64,000 nucleotides of DNA from Lepidodermella squamata (GCA_047495785.1 JBLDXI010000007.1:992001-1056000), one strand, 5' to 3'. Positions 32,713 through 44,121 are shown, numbered from the stretch's first letter. Notes: a model not told the origin generated them from the letters alone. A program made the numbers and translations.

Positions 32713-33845
32713 TTGGCTATAGCACAAGCAACTTCACGTGATGCGTCACTTGGTTCAACTCAGCCAGTGCAGTCGGACATTGAATTTACCTGTGACAGTT
32801 GTTTCAAAGAGTGCGACTTGAAAAAGGAACTACAGGCGCACAAGCGCTTCTCGACAAACTGCAGAACATCATCAATCAGTATATCTGACCACGTTAGTTT
32901 TCCCACTTCAAACAGCCCCGCTTTTCAAGCTGCCAGCCTCATTCCACGAGGACATCGATCGACTTGACAGAGGTGCAGTGAAGCTACCCAAGGACACGCC
33001 TTCAGCGTTCTCATAGGCCACCAAGAAATGGTGCGGGCTCGGCGTCATGCGAGCGAAATGGGACGCATTCATTCAACACTACTCGACCTGCACGAAATAG
33101 GCAAAACTCAACAACCCGCACTTGACTATCTGTCGAGTTTAGCGAATCGCACAAGGGTCGGGGCATCGAGCTCTGTAAAGAAGTTCCCTCGTGCAACAAA
33201 TGGGTGACGAGCAAGGCAGGACTATCGACAATCGACTTCACCATCACACTCAAGATGCGCGCAGACGTGTGCTCCAACCGAGCGAACCCAGGACGCACCG
33301 AAGGAACCCGTTGTCGCCACTGCGATAGCGAGACCGAAACCCTTCCCTACATCCTCGGAAACTGCGAATTTGGCAAGCTAATGAGGAACGCGCGTCACCA
33401 CCGCATCAGATCAACCATCGCCGCCGCCCTTGCGAAAAAGGGTTACAAAGTTAACGAGGAACTTGCTTGCACTACCGATGACGGCCAGCCGAAGCGGGTC
33501 GACATTCTCGCCTACAACATCGCCAGCAAGCAGGGTTGGATCATCGACCCAACCGTTCGTTTCGAACTAGGCGCCAGCCAGCCAGCGGATGTCGACGCCG
33601 AGAAGAAGCGTCACCGCGAGCCGTGCGTCTCGAACCTTCAGAAGCGATTCGATCTGGAATCAATCGAGGTCGTGGGACTAATGGTCGGTGCTCGTGGCCC
33701 CATTCCTCGTCAATTCGTCAACTTCCTAAAATGCTTTGAGCTCCCAACAACTACTGCCCACTGCCCACGACATCGTAATATCCGTGATCAAAGTCTCAAC
33801 GCGCATCGTGAACAACCACATTTACAACAGATGATGATGAAATAA
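32713..33845 (+). pseudogene. R2/NeSL-like retrotransposon relic
   Basis: Two pieces of a site-specific-type LINE are recognisable. At 32780-32870 a zinc finger (CDSCFKECDLKKELQAHK, then C) resembles R2-clade N-terminal fingers. From about 33204 to 33845 a frame holds the C-terminal gag-like knuckle CRHCDSETETLPYILGNC and the restriction-like endonuclease core, with RVDILAY and WIIDPTVRFE as the candidate PD-(D/E)xK residues. The reverse transcriptase that should lie between is missing, and frame breaks occur between 32967 and 33200. It is therefore an internally deleted, inactive copy. The family label is by motif only. Confidence 0.6.
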
Positions 33846-34879
33846 CCTTTTGTGTAAAATTGTATAAATTCTACTCAGTGTCTTAAGGCAAATAATCACG
33901 GTGGTGATAACCTGATAAAGCTCAGTTTACCACAAGCTTAAAATAATGGCCCTTAGTTTAACATGCTGCCTAATTTTCCAATAAATGGCGGAAATCTCGA
34001 TTTTTCAAAATTTTCGTGTGGCTTTAGGCTTTAGTGATATGAATCTATGTTGTTCCGCCCTATATTTGTACGGTATGACATCGATGTGGTATCGATTGCA
34101 AGCTTACAAGAATATAAGTTGGCTTAGATTTGTTTTTAAACTTGGGGAACTTGAGGAAACTACCTTCGGAGTTGAGGGACCTTGAAAATCTACTTCAATC
34201 GAGGGAAGACTTGAGTACTTAGGACAGTGCTCCCTCAGCATTTTTGGCGGCCGGAAAGCCTTAACTCCGGCCACAGGTACGATTCGACCCTTCTCCGGCC
34301 AAGATCTAAGTAACTTTAACAAATGTTTGCCTGCGAAAGTACGATTGCGTTTAGGGGGGATTTGATCAATTTTCACTGGCTTTCATCGTCAACAAGAAAA
34401 ACAACCGTATTTGTTCCAATAGTAAAACCCATCCACCAATAATCGCTCATCCCTAATACAGATTTTTGGTGTATTGATACAGTCGTGTTTTTATAAATTA
34501 GTATTCAAACATTAATATAAACATCTCTGTTTTTTTATTTTAGGAACCTTTGTATCGAGTTTTACATGGAACGAGAAGACTTATCTCGTTACATGGCTAT
34601 GACATGGCCGAAGATGCTTGGCTATTCGAAGGCGAATTCCTCATGGCGGTTGATAACTTTATATGAGGTACAATTTGTGATTCTGATTTGACCGTCGATG
34701 GGGATTCAGAAGGAGGCTGATCAGCCCTTTCGCTTCATCCACTTCAGCGAATGCGGGAAATTCCCGTTTTGCAACGACAAAAACTGCAAGGAAGAAAGTT
34801 AGTTTGAATTTTGATTATTTGTTCTAGCCTTATTGCCTTAAATTCAATTTTAATTTTTATGCCATGTCCACTTATTTTC

Positions 34880-35715
34880 CCAGATATTCCGACTTGTACA
34901 AAACGATGGCGGTGTCGTTTCTCTCAAAAGCCCATCGGCCTACGATTTCATTCGGCTTGGCGGCTTCATCCCGCTTCCTCATCGAACTACTCTAAACAAG
35001 ATTGTGCCTTACGAGTACAAGGCTGGCGTTCACAAGTCGGCTATGGCTGCGCTGGTTGGTGAAATCGACGATAACGCCAAGCCCTATTGATTTTTTGGCG
35101 TCGAAATCGACGTCGAATGGCGTCGAAGTTCCGGTCAATGGCAAAACCGAAGTCGTCGGCGATGGCATGGTCGTAAGCCGAGCTGCTGACAAACCGGATG
35201 AAACCGCTATTATAGCATCTGCATTATGTTGCGATTTGTCGAGTCGCCGTTTTTCTTTCCCGGTTGAATCAGGCATGCCGTCGGAAGAACTCGCGTCTTG
35301 TATTGGCGAAATCGTTTCCGAACTGGCTCAACACAACAGTCACGGGATGTGGCTAACGGCTAACGTTCGACGGCGACGGCAAGAATCGCGAACTTCGGAA
35401 CTATCTCGAAGAGAATCCGAGTATGAACGCCCGCGGTGAAGCTCTGGAACTGATTTTTGATGTTCCTCACTTGCTCAAGGTAAATTTAGAATTTTCCCTA
35501 ATTTTTCACGAATTTTACGAAATGTTCCCCCAACTTTCTCAAATTCATTGACCGAATTTTAATAAATTTTCTTAAATTTTCAGACTCTTCGCAACAACCT
35601 GACCAAGAAATCGTGGGAATTGGACGGCAATGGCTCGCAGTTCTACGCCAACGTCTTCGAAGAATATGATGATCCGGCAGGTTTGGACGATGCCCAATGC
35701 GATGATGAATCATAG
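34880..35715 (+). pseudogene. P-element / THAP9-like transposase relic
   Basis: Scattered over shifting frames are the diagnostic blocks of P-type transposases: SPSAYDFIRLGGFIPLPHRT (about 34930-34990), an RNase-H-like stretch with FPVESGMPSEELASCIGEIV (about 35260-35320), then FDGDGKNRELRNYL and the very typical IFDVPHLLKTLRNNL, the last split by an intron-like gap (about 35480-35582, GT...TTTCAG). It ends EYDDPAGLDDAQCDDES before a stop near 35715. Stops and frameshifts around 35090 and 35360 break it, and no THAP domain is clear upstream, so I call it a decayed copy. Confidence 0.55.
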
Positions 35716-36094
35716 AAAGCGAAAACTGAGACAGTCGATTTATTTCTCCTCAAACCATGTTAGTGGTGATGGACCTCCGATGTCATTCCAGTTTCAGCTT
35801 TTTGTAAGAAAATAAAAACAGCTAAACGGTGAACTGATTAATTTAATGGGCCTTTCAATCGCATTTTAATATTCACACTTAATGAAGCTATCATCTTAAT
35901 TCTAACTGGAAGAAAAATCGCTGAGACCTGAGACGCGAATGAGATTCACATCAAATGTAGCGCTCGTGGAAACAGTCTTCGCGATATATCAATATATCGA
36001 TAGCTGCCTGGTAAAAATCGTCTTTTCTGCTTTCTGCAGCTATTTCACGCCACCAGTTACCAGAAAATCGACTTGAGGATACATTTTTATTCTC

Positions 36095-36312
36095 AATTCA
36101 ACAGCGATTATTTCGGCATACAAAAAGTGTATACGCTATTTAACGGCGATTATTTCGGCATACAAAAAGTGTATACGCTATTCAATGGCGATTATTTCGG
36201 CATACAAAAAGCGTATATGATATTCAACAGGGATGATTTCAGTATACAAAAAGTGTATGCGCTATTCAACAGGATGATTTCAACATACAAAAAGTGTATA
36301 CGCTATTCACTA
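36095..36312 (+). repeat. 42-bp tandem repeat, about five units
   Basis: Five imperfect copies of a 42-base unit containing GATTATTTCGGCATACAAAA and AGTGTATACGCTATTCAA. The first three copies are nearly identical and the last two diverge. As 42 is divisible by three, the plus frame stays open and repeats FNGDYFGIQKVYTL, but no gene context is visible around it. Confidence 0.85.
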
Positions 36313-36329
36313 TAGATCTTTGACTGACC

Positions 36330-38300
36330 TTTTTCAGCCATTTAATTGAGCTCTTGCTAAAACAACGCATCGCGAATAACTCAGTGACCAATATATTTGA
36401 ACGGTTAAAAATAGGTCGCTGGAAATCACGACGATATTGCGCGACTAAGTGGAAACAAGAGTTAAAATTGCCCCTATACTACAACTATAGTGGACTAGGC
36501 TTCATGACTCGGACTCACCCGAAAAGTGACAATGTAAACCGGCAACCTGAGTTGACCGTTTTCAGGTTTCAGACCTACCGTATTCCCTTGCAAACTGTGG
36601 CAGCCAATATGAACGCCGGCACATCAAAAGTTGAATAACGAAATCCCTCATTAAGTATGGCAGTGCCACAAACCGGAAGGGACTGGTATATTAAGCGAAG
36701 CAGGAATAAAATCGTGATTTTATTTATTTTGATGCGCGAAAGCAGAAGCCAAAAATTTGTTTTGATTAGAATTAAAATATCGGTTGTAGAAGATGACTAA
36801 AATATTTACGAATTTTACTCGAAAAATTAAAAAAATTAGTTGGCGAAAGCCACAATTTAATGATGAAAATCGACGGTGAAACTACAATTTTCCGGTTTGA
36901 AGTCCCAAAATTGACGGTGAAACCGCAAAATTGATAACAGATAGCCTTTCCCCCTGAATATTAAACCATTTATTCGAGGAATTTGGCATCATTGTCGTTG
37001 CTCTCGTCGTCAGTGATGCCGGTGGGTTCAGGGGCAGGCAGGTTCTTCATCTTCGGACTCGTTTTCGAGGATGATTTGGTCAGTCGAGAATGAAAGTCGG
37101 TGGTGCATTGGTCGATGATGGGAGTTTCCAATTAGCTTCGCAATACGCACTCTTAGCCATATCACGGGTAAAGTGTAAAGAAAAATCACGCATCACGTAT
37201 GGTAGACGGCTCGAAACGGCATTGAGCCGTGATTACCCGTTACACGTCACGTAGAAACTTCTCTTTCGTGACGCGTTGATGACGAAATATCTCGACATTT
37301 GCTGTTTCTATCAGTTATCCGTCACGCCTTGAGTAGTTTTTCCGTGATAAATGCCGTAGACATGCGCGCGATGGACAATTTTGGTCGAGAAAGTGTATCA
37401 TCGGCTGTGCATCGGTAAATTGACGGCTTTCTGCGCAGGTTAACTCAAACGCCCTCGTGAAAGGCATAGAAAATATAAGAATGCTCTAATAACGTGATCG
37501 CTACGAAATGGCTTATTTTCTATATACTTACGTTAGTCCATTATGATAAAAAAATCCTGATTGTTTGCTAGATTATAGCTACGAGCAGAAGGGCTGTAGC
37601 GTAAACATTAAAACATCGCAACTCATACTTCTCGTTGCAATCCACTAATATATAAAATATGCTCAGCAAGAAAACCGCGTATCACGCGTTGGAGACGATA
37701 TTGAGCGATAATGTCTCGAAAATCAGGGACCTATAAAGACAGGCGCTTCGACCAGCAGATTCCTCTTATTAGCAATTTACCAACGACATCTTAGAATTTG
37801 ATTTGAAATTTGTTGCGCATATATCTAGAGCTTCAGTCGCCTGATTTTTTGCCAATTATTTGTCCGATAATTTCGACGGTTTTTAATGTACATTTTCACT
37901 AGAAATTTCCCGCGTCGCAAAGCTTGCCGATGAAGGTTTAAAATACAATTTATTGGAAATAATTATTTGTTGATGCTCTTTGAGCTCGTTTGTATGATCC
38001 GGAGACCGGAGGCTTCCACTGTGACGGGACATGTTTAAGTTCAGCAGCTTCTAGTCCGGAACTGGTCAGTCAGTTTGCTATAATCCAGAAAAATCGCCAG
38101 TCACAACACAGAACTTACAAAGATTATTAATCGCGTGCCAGGTTTTTCATGAATGGTCATAATTTTTTACAATTTACGTTTGGCGATAATAAAAATGCTC
38201 ACTATTATTTGCTGTGTATTTTTTTATTGAATGATAACGTATCTTTTCACCCGCCTTTTTTGCCATAGCCCAACTAGATTCACACTCAACTCGAACTACC
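36330..38300. other. Intergenic, repeat fragments only
   Basis: No supportable gene is seen. The inverted partner of the 24.0-kb dispersed repeat lies at about 37625-37712. GACGGTGAAAC-type short repeats occur near 36865-36925, and a short minus-strand frame ending before AATAAA near 36970 (KMKNLPAPEPTGITDDE) may be the tail of a lost element. Confidence 0.4.
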
Positions 38301-38311
38301 AAGCAACAACG

Positions 38312-38974
38312 ATGGCTAGTGGCGGATCCGACACAGCAGATGGCCGAAAGCTGCCTAAAGTACTAGTTTTCGATTTAGATGGCTGCGTCTGGGCTCCAGA
38401 AATGTACGAATTATGGGGAGGAGGGGCTCCTTTCGAGCCTGTAAATGGCGGCGAACATTTAAAAGTATGAACGGTTAACAAAATCCTCCTTAATTTTTAT
38501 TTCTTTTTATTTCCTAAATTTTTCATTTTTACTTGACAGGATCGCAAAGGAGAAAAAGTTCAACTCCTAGGCAACATTCGAGACATTCTTCTAGAGTTGA
38601 AAACTCATCCGAAATGGTCTAAAACAGCTATTGGAGTGGCATCAACCTGTGACGAGCCAAGCTGGGCTCGGGAATGCATTCAGAAATTCAGTGTTGGGCC
38701 TAACCTCAAGCTCAAGGACGTCTTTCAACACGTTGAAATCTACAAGGCGCGAAAAACCACGCACTTGAAAGCGATCTCGAAGGCGACCGGTGTGGCGCTG
38801 GAGGACATGATATTTTTTGATAATCAAATGAATAATTGTGAAGATGTTGTTGCAATTGGCGTTACTGTCATGTACACGCCAGATCCTCACGGCGTGACAT
38901 GGGCGAATTTTAACGAAGCGCTAGAAAAATTTCCGTGTCCTGGCAAAATTCTTGGAACCAAGAAATGGAAGTGA
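38312..38974 (+). CDS. MDP1: MDP-1-like HAD phosphatase
   Basis: Two exons (38312..38464, 38540..38974) with a 75-nt phase-0 intron give 195 residues. The order matches magnesium-dependent phosphatase-1: LPKVLVFDLDGCVW (catalytic DxD), DRKGEKVQLLGN, GVASTCDEPSWAREC (HAD motif II Ser/Thr), EIYKARKTTHLKAI (motif III Lys), and MIFFDNQMNNCEDVVAIGV (motif IV). MDP-1 enzymes remove phosphate from fructosamine-6-phosphates or phosphotyrosine in the cytosol. Motif IV reads FFDN where the vertebrate family has FFDD, as I remember it, so metal binding may be altered. A 16-residue Ser/Gly/Asp-rich leader precedes the domain. The polyadenylation signal AATAAA overlaps the stop region, which gives a compact 3' end. 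Confidence 0.85.
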
Positions 38975-39552
38975 AATAAATGATGACGACTAAACGAGTT
39001 TTTTTTCGCAATTCGAGAGAGGAACAGTAGTTTTTCATGCTTAACAAAAATTGCAAAAATTCATCTTTGACATGGGACAGAAAAACTGAAATTGGGGAAA
39101 TTGCCTGTAAAATTAATTTTAATACTAAATTTGATCAAAATCCTACTACGAACTCCATTACTTCTGTAAAAAGTTCCAAAACCGATCCAATTTTACGAAG
39201 TCGGCCTTCTTTCCAGCAATTTTAGGCCTATTTTATCGAGACATGCAGATAGCAAGCCAATAATCAAAAGGAATTGAATAGAAAACGAAATTCCCGAATT
39301 CCATTGAAATTTGGCGAATAGTTGAGAAATGGGAGCTAAAAATAGAGAAATTCGGTCATAATTTAACGTCCTTACGATTTGCTTTGGCATATTTCTGATT
39401 TTATTTTACTACCACCGCCTGTTACGGCGCTCTCGGCGCGATTACATAGCCTCATAGACTTAGAAATTTATGATGCAATCAACAATGTAAAAAGGCGATA
39501 TAAAATGAACGGTAGAAAAGATAATATGCCGTTTCTCTAAAAAGAGTGCTGG

Positions 39553-40425
39553 TTATAAAACGACTTGTAGCCAGTCCCGTGGGTCGTGTGAGAGGCTCAG
39601 CTGGCTAGGTTTTGAAACTTCACGTAAATGCCAAGCTGGGCACTTATCGGCAAGTACTTTGCGAGCGTCTTCTGACGTTGGGCGGATACCGCAGACGTAG
39701 TTGATGTAGTCCGCCGTATCTAGACCTGCTGCTAAGCAGCGTTCGCCATAGCGTTTGAAGGCACCAAGGAAGACATCCTCAATGGAGTCGACTCCGGCGT
39801 AAGCGATGACGTCTATTACTTCCGTTTCGAAGGGCAGATCAAACAAGGCTCGAAGGCAGTGGGCTTGGATTTCCAACAGTTTTCCAACCGAGGAGGGCGC
39901 AAGGCAACGAAGGGCAGGGGCTCCATAGGCAACCAAGGACTCCAGGACTGTTTTATAAAAGAGCACACAAAGGTTTTTAGGCAAAACATGCCGCTTGGCC
40001 AAGGCGTAGAGGGCGCCAAGGCGAGGCTTCAGTTTTGAGGCAATTATTTCAAGATGGTAATTCCAACTTAGCTGGGGTGTGAGATAAATCCCGAGGTAGC
40101 GTGCGCGGTTGACCTGAGGCAGGGGCTGGCCATATAGCTCAAAGCGTACTTCAGGAGGCGAGTTGCCATATCTACCGAAGACGATCACTTCACACTTCCC
40201 CGGGCTTAAGCGAAGCCGCCATTTGTTGCACCACACTTCGATTGAGCGTAGGCGCTTTCTTAGCCTCGCGACGCTGGCTGCAATCGAGTAGCCGAAGGTC
40301 CAGATTAGGGAGTCGTCAGCAAATGTGCCTTTTGCGACAGATCTGGTGGCGTCTTGCGGCGAGGAACCTTTTGGCTGAATGTCCATGGCATAAAAGATAA
40401 AAAGTAGAGGTGCTTTGTAGTTCAA
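39553..40425 (-). pseudogene. 5'-truncated LINE reverse transcriptase
   Basis: An open stretch of about 290 residues begins inside a reverse transcriptase (APLLFIFYAMDI), passes the active-site box as FADDSLIW and continues with GKCEVIVFG, RYLGIYLTPQLSWNYHLE and the post-RT region of non-LTR elements (jockey/CR1-type). The N-terminal endonuclease and first RT motifs are absent, and upstream frames are closed, so this is a dead 5'-truncated insertion, the usual LINE fate. The remaining 873 bases have no stop, so it is fairly young or is being read as part of something else. Clade assignment is tentative. Confidence 0.7.
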
Positions 40426-40627
40426 AATTATTTTGATCTAGACAAAAATTCGCATTGGGGAACTGCGTAAAATTAGACGGATGAGAAACTGCGACGGCGT
40501 TATCAGCATGTCCGTAAAATTCCACGGGTGTGGTATAACCGAAGCCCTTGTCAAGATCTGCGATTGTATGAGAAGGCACCTGGATAGACTCATGTCCAAC
40601 GGACGGGGGCCAAAATGCATGGAAACC

Positions 40628-40635
40628 TATAAAAA
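40628..40635 (+). promoter_or_regulatory. TATA box of galaxin-like gene
   Basis: TATAAAAA lies 78 bases upstream of the ATG at 40713, placing the transcript start near 40660. Confidence 0.5.
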
Positions 40636-40712
40636 CGCCTTGAACTTCTGAGTTCCAATCACAAATTGATTTTTCCGTTTCAATATTTTTCCGTTAACTT
40701 TCCGACTATAAA

Positions 40713-41088
40713 ATGAAGGCAGCCATTATCGCAATTGCACTTTTTGTCGCCAGTGCCAACGCTTTTAGCGTGCCAAGTAAGAGTGGGAGACAATTTTTAC
40801 CGAAACGTCGACAATTTCCGCATTTTTATTGTTTCAGTTTCGTGTGATCCGAAGACGACCCCGGCTGGTAAGCTGTGCTGTGAAGGCACTCAATTCAACG
40901 CTACCCCGATGGAAGATTGCTGCGGTGCGTTCGTTTACAACATCAATAACTCGATTTGCTGCAATCGCCGCCCTCTTCGCGTGCCAAGTGGGTCACCTCA
41001 TAATTACGCATGCTGCGGCAATGCTTTCTACGAAAAGGGCAAGCAGTCCTGCTGCAACGGCCAAGTTGTCAATAAGAAGAAGTGCTAA
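40713..41088 (+). CDS. Secreted galaxin-like di-cysteine protein
   Basis: Two exons (40713..40776, 40838..41088) with a 61-nt phase-1 intron give 104 residues. The signal peptide is KAAIIAIALFVASANA. The mature part is built around di-cysteines: KLCCEGTQFNATPMEDCCG, SICCNRRP, YACCGNAFYEKGKQSCCNG and a final C. CCx spacing with aromatic YEKG... repeats is the pattern of galaxin repeats, found in coral skeletal-matrix and other metazoan extracellular proteins. It is a small secreted, heavily disulfide-bonded protein; a matrix or defence role is only a guess. TATA upstream and AATAAA at 41137 frame a complete gene. A decayed copy lies 2.4 kb downstream. Confidence 0.75.
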
Positions 41089-41222
41089 ACTGTTCGAAGC
41101 AGAAATTCATCCAATTATTGACTGAAAATCAAAGTTAATCCAATAAATTTAGGTTGGGGTTTACTTAAGGTTTAATTTTTTGAAGTGCAAATGAATCTTG
41201 GTTACTACGTTGCTCCACAAAT

Positions 41223-42218
41223 TTATTCATCGCAGACTAAAAAGAAGAACATTGAAAATATGAAAATGTCTTCAACATAGTGTAGTCCTGCTGCCTTATT
41301 AGTGGTGCTACTTGGTTCTTCCGCCGCCGAAACCGTAGTAGAGGAGTAGAAATCATCGTATTTCGGAGTAAGGGAGGATCCAGCAGTCGCAGTTGTAGTA
41401 TTTGGCTCGTCCTTAACGGGTGTTTTCCTATGCTCTAGCTTGCAGTTATTGCGCAATTTCATGGCGCTATCGTCCGAAATCAGTCTACTATGGATTGAGA
41501 GGCAGGAAATGGCGTCTTGAGGCCGCAAATAAGTCGTAGGCACGTTTTTGTCGCATGATGCCTTCGATCCTATAGCGATTCGGAAACCTCGTGTCTGAGG
41601 ATATTCAGCAGGAATATTCAAGGTAGCAGCACCGCTGTTTTTTGGCATGCCATCAACAAGATTGGCGTATCTTAACATTTCGCCTTTCCTGTCAATCTCC
41701 AAGGTAAAATAGTTCCATTTCCCAACAGCAAAACCTTTCATATCACCCTCATCGAACCCGGTCGGCCCGAGTTCATAATAGATTCGGCCATTACTTGAAT
41801 ATCCAATAGATAGGTAGCAACTCAGTTCATCATTCGATGAATTAACAAGGTATATTGACAGAATCCCGCCCTTTCTCATCGTCTGCTGGCTGTAATTCGC
41901 GAGATAGAAGTACAAATTTACAGTTATATCGTAAGCTCGACGATTCGGTTCGCTATATTGGGCTATGTCGCAGGAATGTCTACGCTCGAAAGTTGTGAAA
42001 GATGTTTCAGCAATTCCGAATGGGCCATCCTCGGCTAGTTTCGGACAGCTTTTCGTGCCTTCTAGCAGAATTGCGTTGTTTGTTACGTCGTTGAGGCCAG
42101 TTCTCCGCGAGTAGGGCCAAGCTCCAACGAGTGACGCATTTTCAGGCCAGATGATGGAGTCCGCCAATGCGGGATTGACCACCAAAAATTGAGCTATTAG
42201 TAGAACAATTAAGAACAT
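41223..42218 (-). CDS. Secreted LamG-like protein, single exon
   Basis: An intron-less frame of 331 residues. A signal peptide (FLIVLLIAQFLVV) is followed at about residues 85-250 by a concanavalin/LamG-type sandwich: YDITVNLYFYLANYSQQ, GGILSIYLVNSSN, the WNYFTLEIDRKGEMLRY strand pair and RGFRIAIG. Then comes a Thr/Ser-rich stalk (TTTATAGSSLTPKY) and a hydrophobic end (EDIFIFSMFFFLVCDE) that could be a GPI signal or membrane anchor. Five or more N-glycosylation sequons are present. It may share ancestry with the LamG half of the gene at 8.5-10.0 kb but lacks chitin-binding modules. It is convergent with the galaxin-like gene, and the two ends are 135 bases apart. Confidence 0.65.
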   Translation of the reverse strand: MFLIVLLIAQFLVVNPALADSIIWPENASLVGAWPYSRRTGLNDVTNNAILLEGTKSCPKLAEDGPFGIAETSFTTFERRHSCDIAQYSEPNRRAYDITVNLYFYLANYSQQTMRKGGILSIYLVNSSNDELSCYLSIGYSSNGRIYYELGPTGFDEGDMKGFAVGKWNYFTLEIDRKGEMLRYANLVDGMPKNSGAATLNIPAEYPQTRGFRIAIGSKASCDKNVPTTYLRPQDAISCLSIHSRLISDDSAMKLRNNCKLEHRKTPVKDEPNTTTATAGSSLTPKYDDFYSSTTVSAAEEPSSTTNKAAGLHYVEDIFIFSMFFFLVCDE

Positions 42219-42597
42219 TCGAGAGCGAAATGATATTTTTTTGATTCGGCGCTTTTCATCAGTTAATAAATTCGCAATAAGTCACGGTCAACTTGTGATA
42301 AGAAAATCTGTCGGGCGCTGAATAACTGGTTTATTCGCGCGAAACTTGCACTGTTCTTGATATTTATTGAAATATTATTTTCAGCTTAATCTTCGTGGCC
42401 AGAATGCACGTTAATGAAGAGGTAGAGAGGCACGCAGAAGTGCCGCGTCTCTTGAGCATACTTATCGGAAAAGGTTTATCGTTTTTAATAAAATTTTTAC
42501 TTACACCAAGGTCTTATCAACTGTAATTCAACTGTAATGCGAGAAAAAGATTAGAAGGTGTGAGAAATTCGATTAAGTGCCAACTGCAATGTAACAT

Positions 42598-42720
42598 GGA
42601 AAGGAAAGGAAAGGAAAGGAAAGGAAAGGAAAGGAAAGGAAAGGAAAGGAAAGGAAAGGAAAGGAAAGGAAAGGAAAGGAAAGGAAAGGAAAGGAAAGGA
42701 AAGGAAAGGAAAGGAAAGGA
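42598..42720. repeat. (GGAAA)n pentanucleotide satellite
   Basis: About 24 perfect GGAAA units. A plus-strand frame through it merely spells ERKGK repeats and is not a gene. Confidence 0.95.
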
Positions 42721-43149
42721 ATCATCCTCGGCATCCAGTTAACCGTCTATAACCTGCCGCAAATGCAGCTCCCATTGGCCTTCGGTCATCGCATTCGATA
42801 TTTGATGTCACTGAAATAGTACTCTTTTTAATTCACATTGAATAGCAAAATCCCCGAAAGTAATGGCTGCCTGCAAGGAATCGAACCACGGCATAAAAAT
42901 GCTATCACACACGAAAACAAAAGAAAACGCCAAACAGTGTATCTCCAACGCACGTGGCGTGAAAATGTTGCATCGTCGGTTAGGGCCATCCGATCACTCA
43001 TGTTCCGGCAACCCGACATTTTTTATATTACAATTTTAATATAATTTTTTTTCTATTTATCTCAAAATTAACACTCTCGGAGATTACATTATTTGTAGCC
43101 GCGCCTGCTCGATGAAATTTGATCAAAATTCCGTAGTTATTATCTTTTA

Positions 43150-43385
43150 GTTTCGAGACAGCATCCACTGTGATGCCACTCAATTCGAAGCTACCCCGAC
43201 GGAAGATTGCGTTAGTCATGAGACGTATGTTTTGACAGAGAGCAAACAGTCCTGTTGAAACGGCCATGTTATCGAAAAGAAGACTTGCTCAAAACGTTAC
43301 GAGGCAGAAATTGATTCCAGAGCGAAAATTATTGACTAAAATGAATATTAGTCATCCAAATTAATTTATAGGTTGGGGTTTTAAT
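43150..43385 (+). pseudogene. Decayed copy of the galaxin-like gene
   Basis: Segments match the second exon and 3' region of the gene at 40713-41088 in order: CACTCAATTCGAAGCTACCC, GACGGAAGATTGC, GCAAACAGTCCTG, AACGGCCATGTTATCGAAAA, GAGGCAGAAATTGATTCC and even the downstream TTATAGGTTGGGGTTT. The middle, with several cysteine pairs, is deleted, and the CCTGTTGAAAC context introduces a stop where the parent reads CCTGCTGCAAC. It is a non-functional tandem duplicate. Confidence 0.8.
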
Positions 43386-43389
43386 TCTG

Positions 43390-44110
43390 CGCGTGCTTTT
43401 GCACATGAATATTCATGACCTTACAGTAATGACTAGAAGCATGGCTTTGAGTGCACTCAAACAGCAACTTATTGACATCAAGGGCGGCGTTTCTTAGCAA
43501 TGCGTCTTTTCACGCGCGGCAGAAACCTCTTCGAATTTTATTATTATTATTTCGCCCGTAAATACCTCATCTCATTCTACCTTAATAAGTAGTTGCGTCA
43601 GTACAGCAAAACAACGGCATCTATCTCTGTTTTATTTAAAAGCGAGCTGTAAACAAAGAATTATAGTTATAATAATATAAATAAACAAAAAGTTTGAGTA
43701 ATACGCCCGCGTTGGGTGATCTATTTCGCTTCGTCATTTTACGGGCACTCTCTGATGGGTATTCGTCATTCATTTATTCATTCATTGAGGTGCTTAATTA
43801 TTGAAAGCCAGCCCCAAGCTCCCTATTAATACTGCTGTTTTACGGGACGGGAATACAAGTGACAAAAATCTACAATATACCAAAGCAGCGATTTCTTTTC
43901 ACAACTGAATACCTGAATAATAACAGGCCTTTTCTTAGGATAACACAAAATCTGTTGCCTCTGCTTCATTGATGCCGTGTCAAGATGAATCGCCCGCAAT
44001 TCTTGACCGCTGTTGTAGCGCGAAATTGGCGCCACACTTTGGCGGCTCTTTTTCAAATTACGCATCGGCCATGACGATGTGACAAATTTTTCGGAGATCT
44101 ACTACTACTT
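43390..44110. other. Intergenic, no gene seen
   Basis: No supportable coding region. The right end is presumably the promoter of the membrane-protein gene at 44122; no convincing TATA is seen. Confidence 0.4.
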
Positions 44111-44121
44111 CCAGAGCAGCT

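Noticed and set aside
36095-36312. A CRISPR-like array.
   Set aside because: Repeats are contiguous without unique spacers and the DNA is eukaryotic; it is a minisatellite.
37600-37720. A promoter or hairpin suggested by GCGTGATACGCG.
   Set aside because: It belongs to a dispersed repeat shared with 24.0 kb.
42560-42742. A Lys/Glu-repeat protein.
   Set aside because: It is just the translation of the GGAAA satellite.
42838-43044. A tRNA-like B box (minus strand, near 42877) and overlapping frames.
   Set aside because: GGTTCGATTCC is present but no matching A box at the right distance or cloverleaf could be drawn.
43826-44065. A 79-residue basic minus-strand frame.
   Set aside because: No signal peptide, domain or splice partner; its length is expected by chance.
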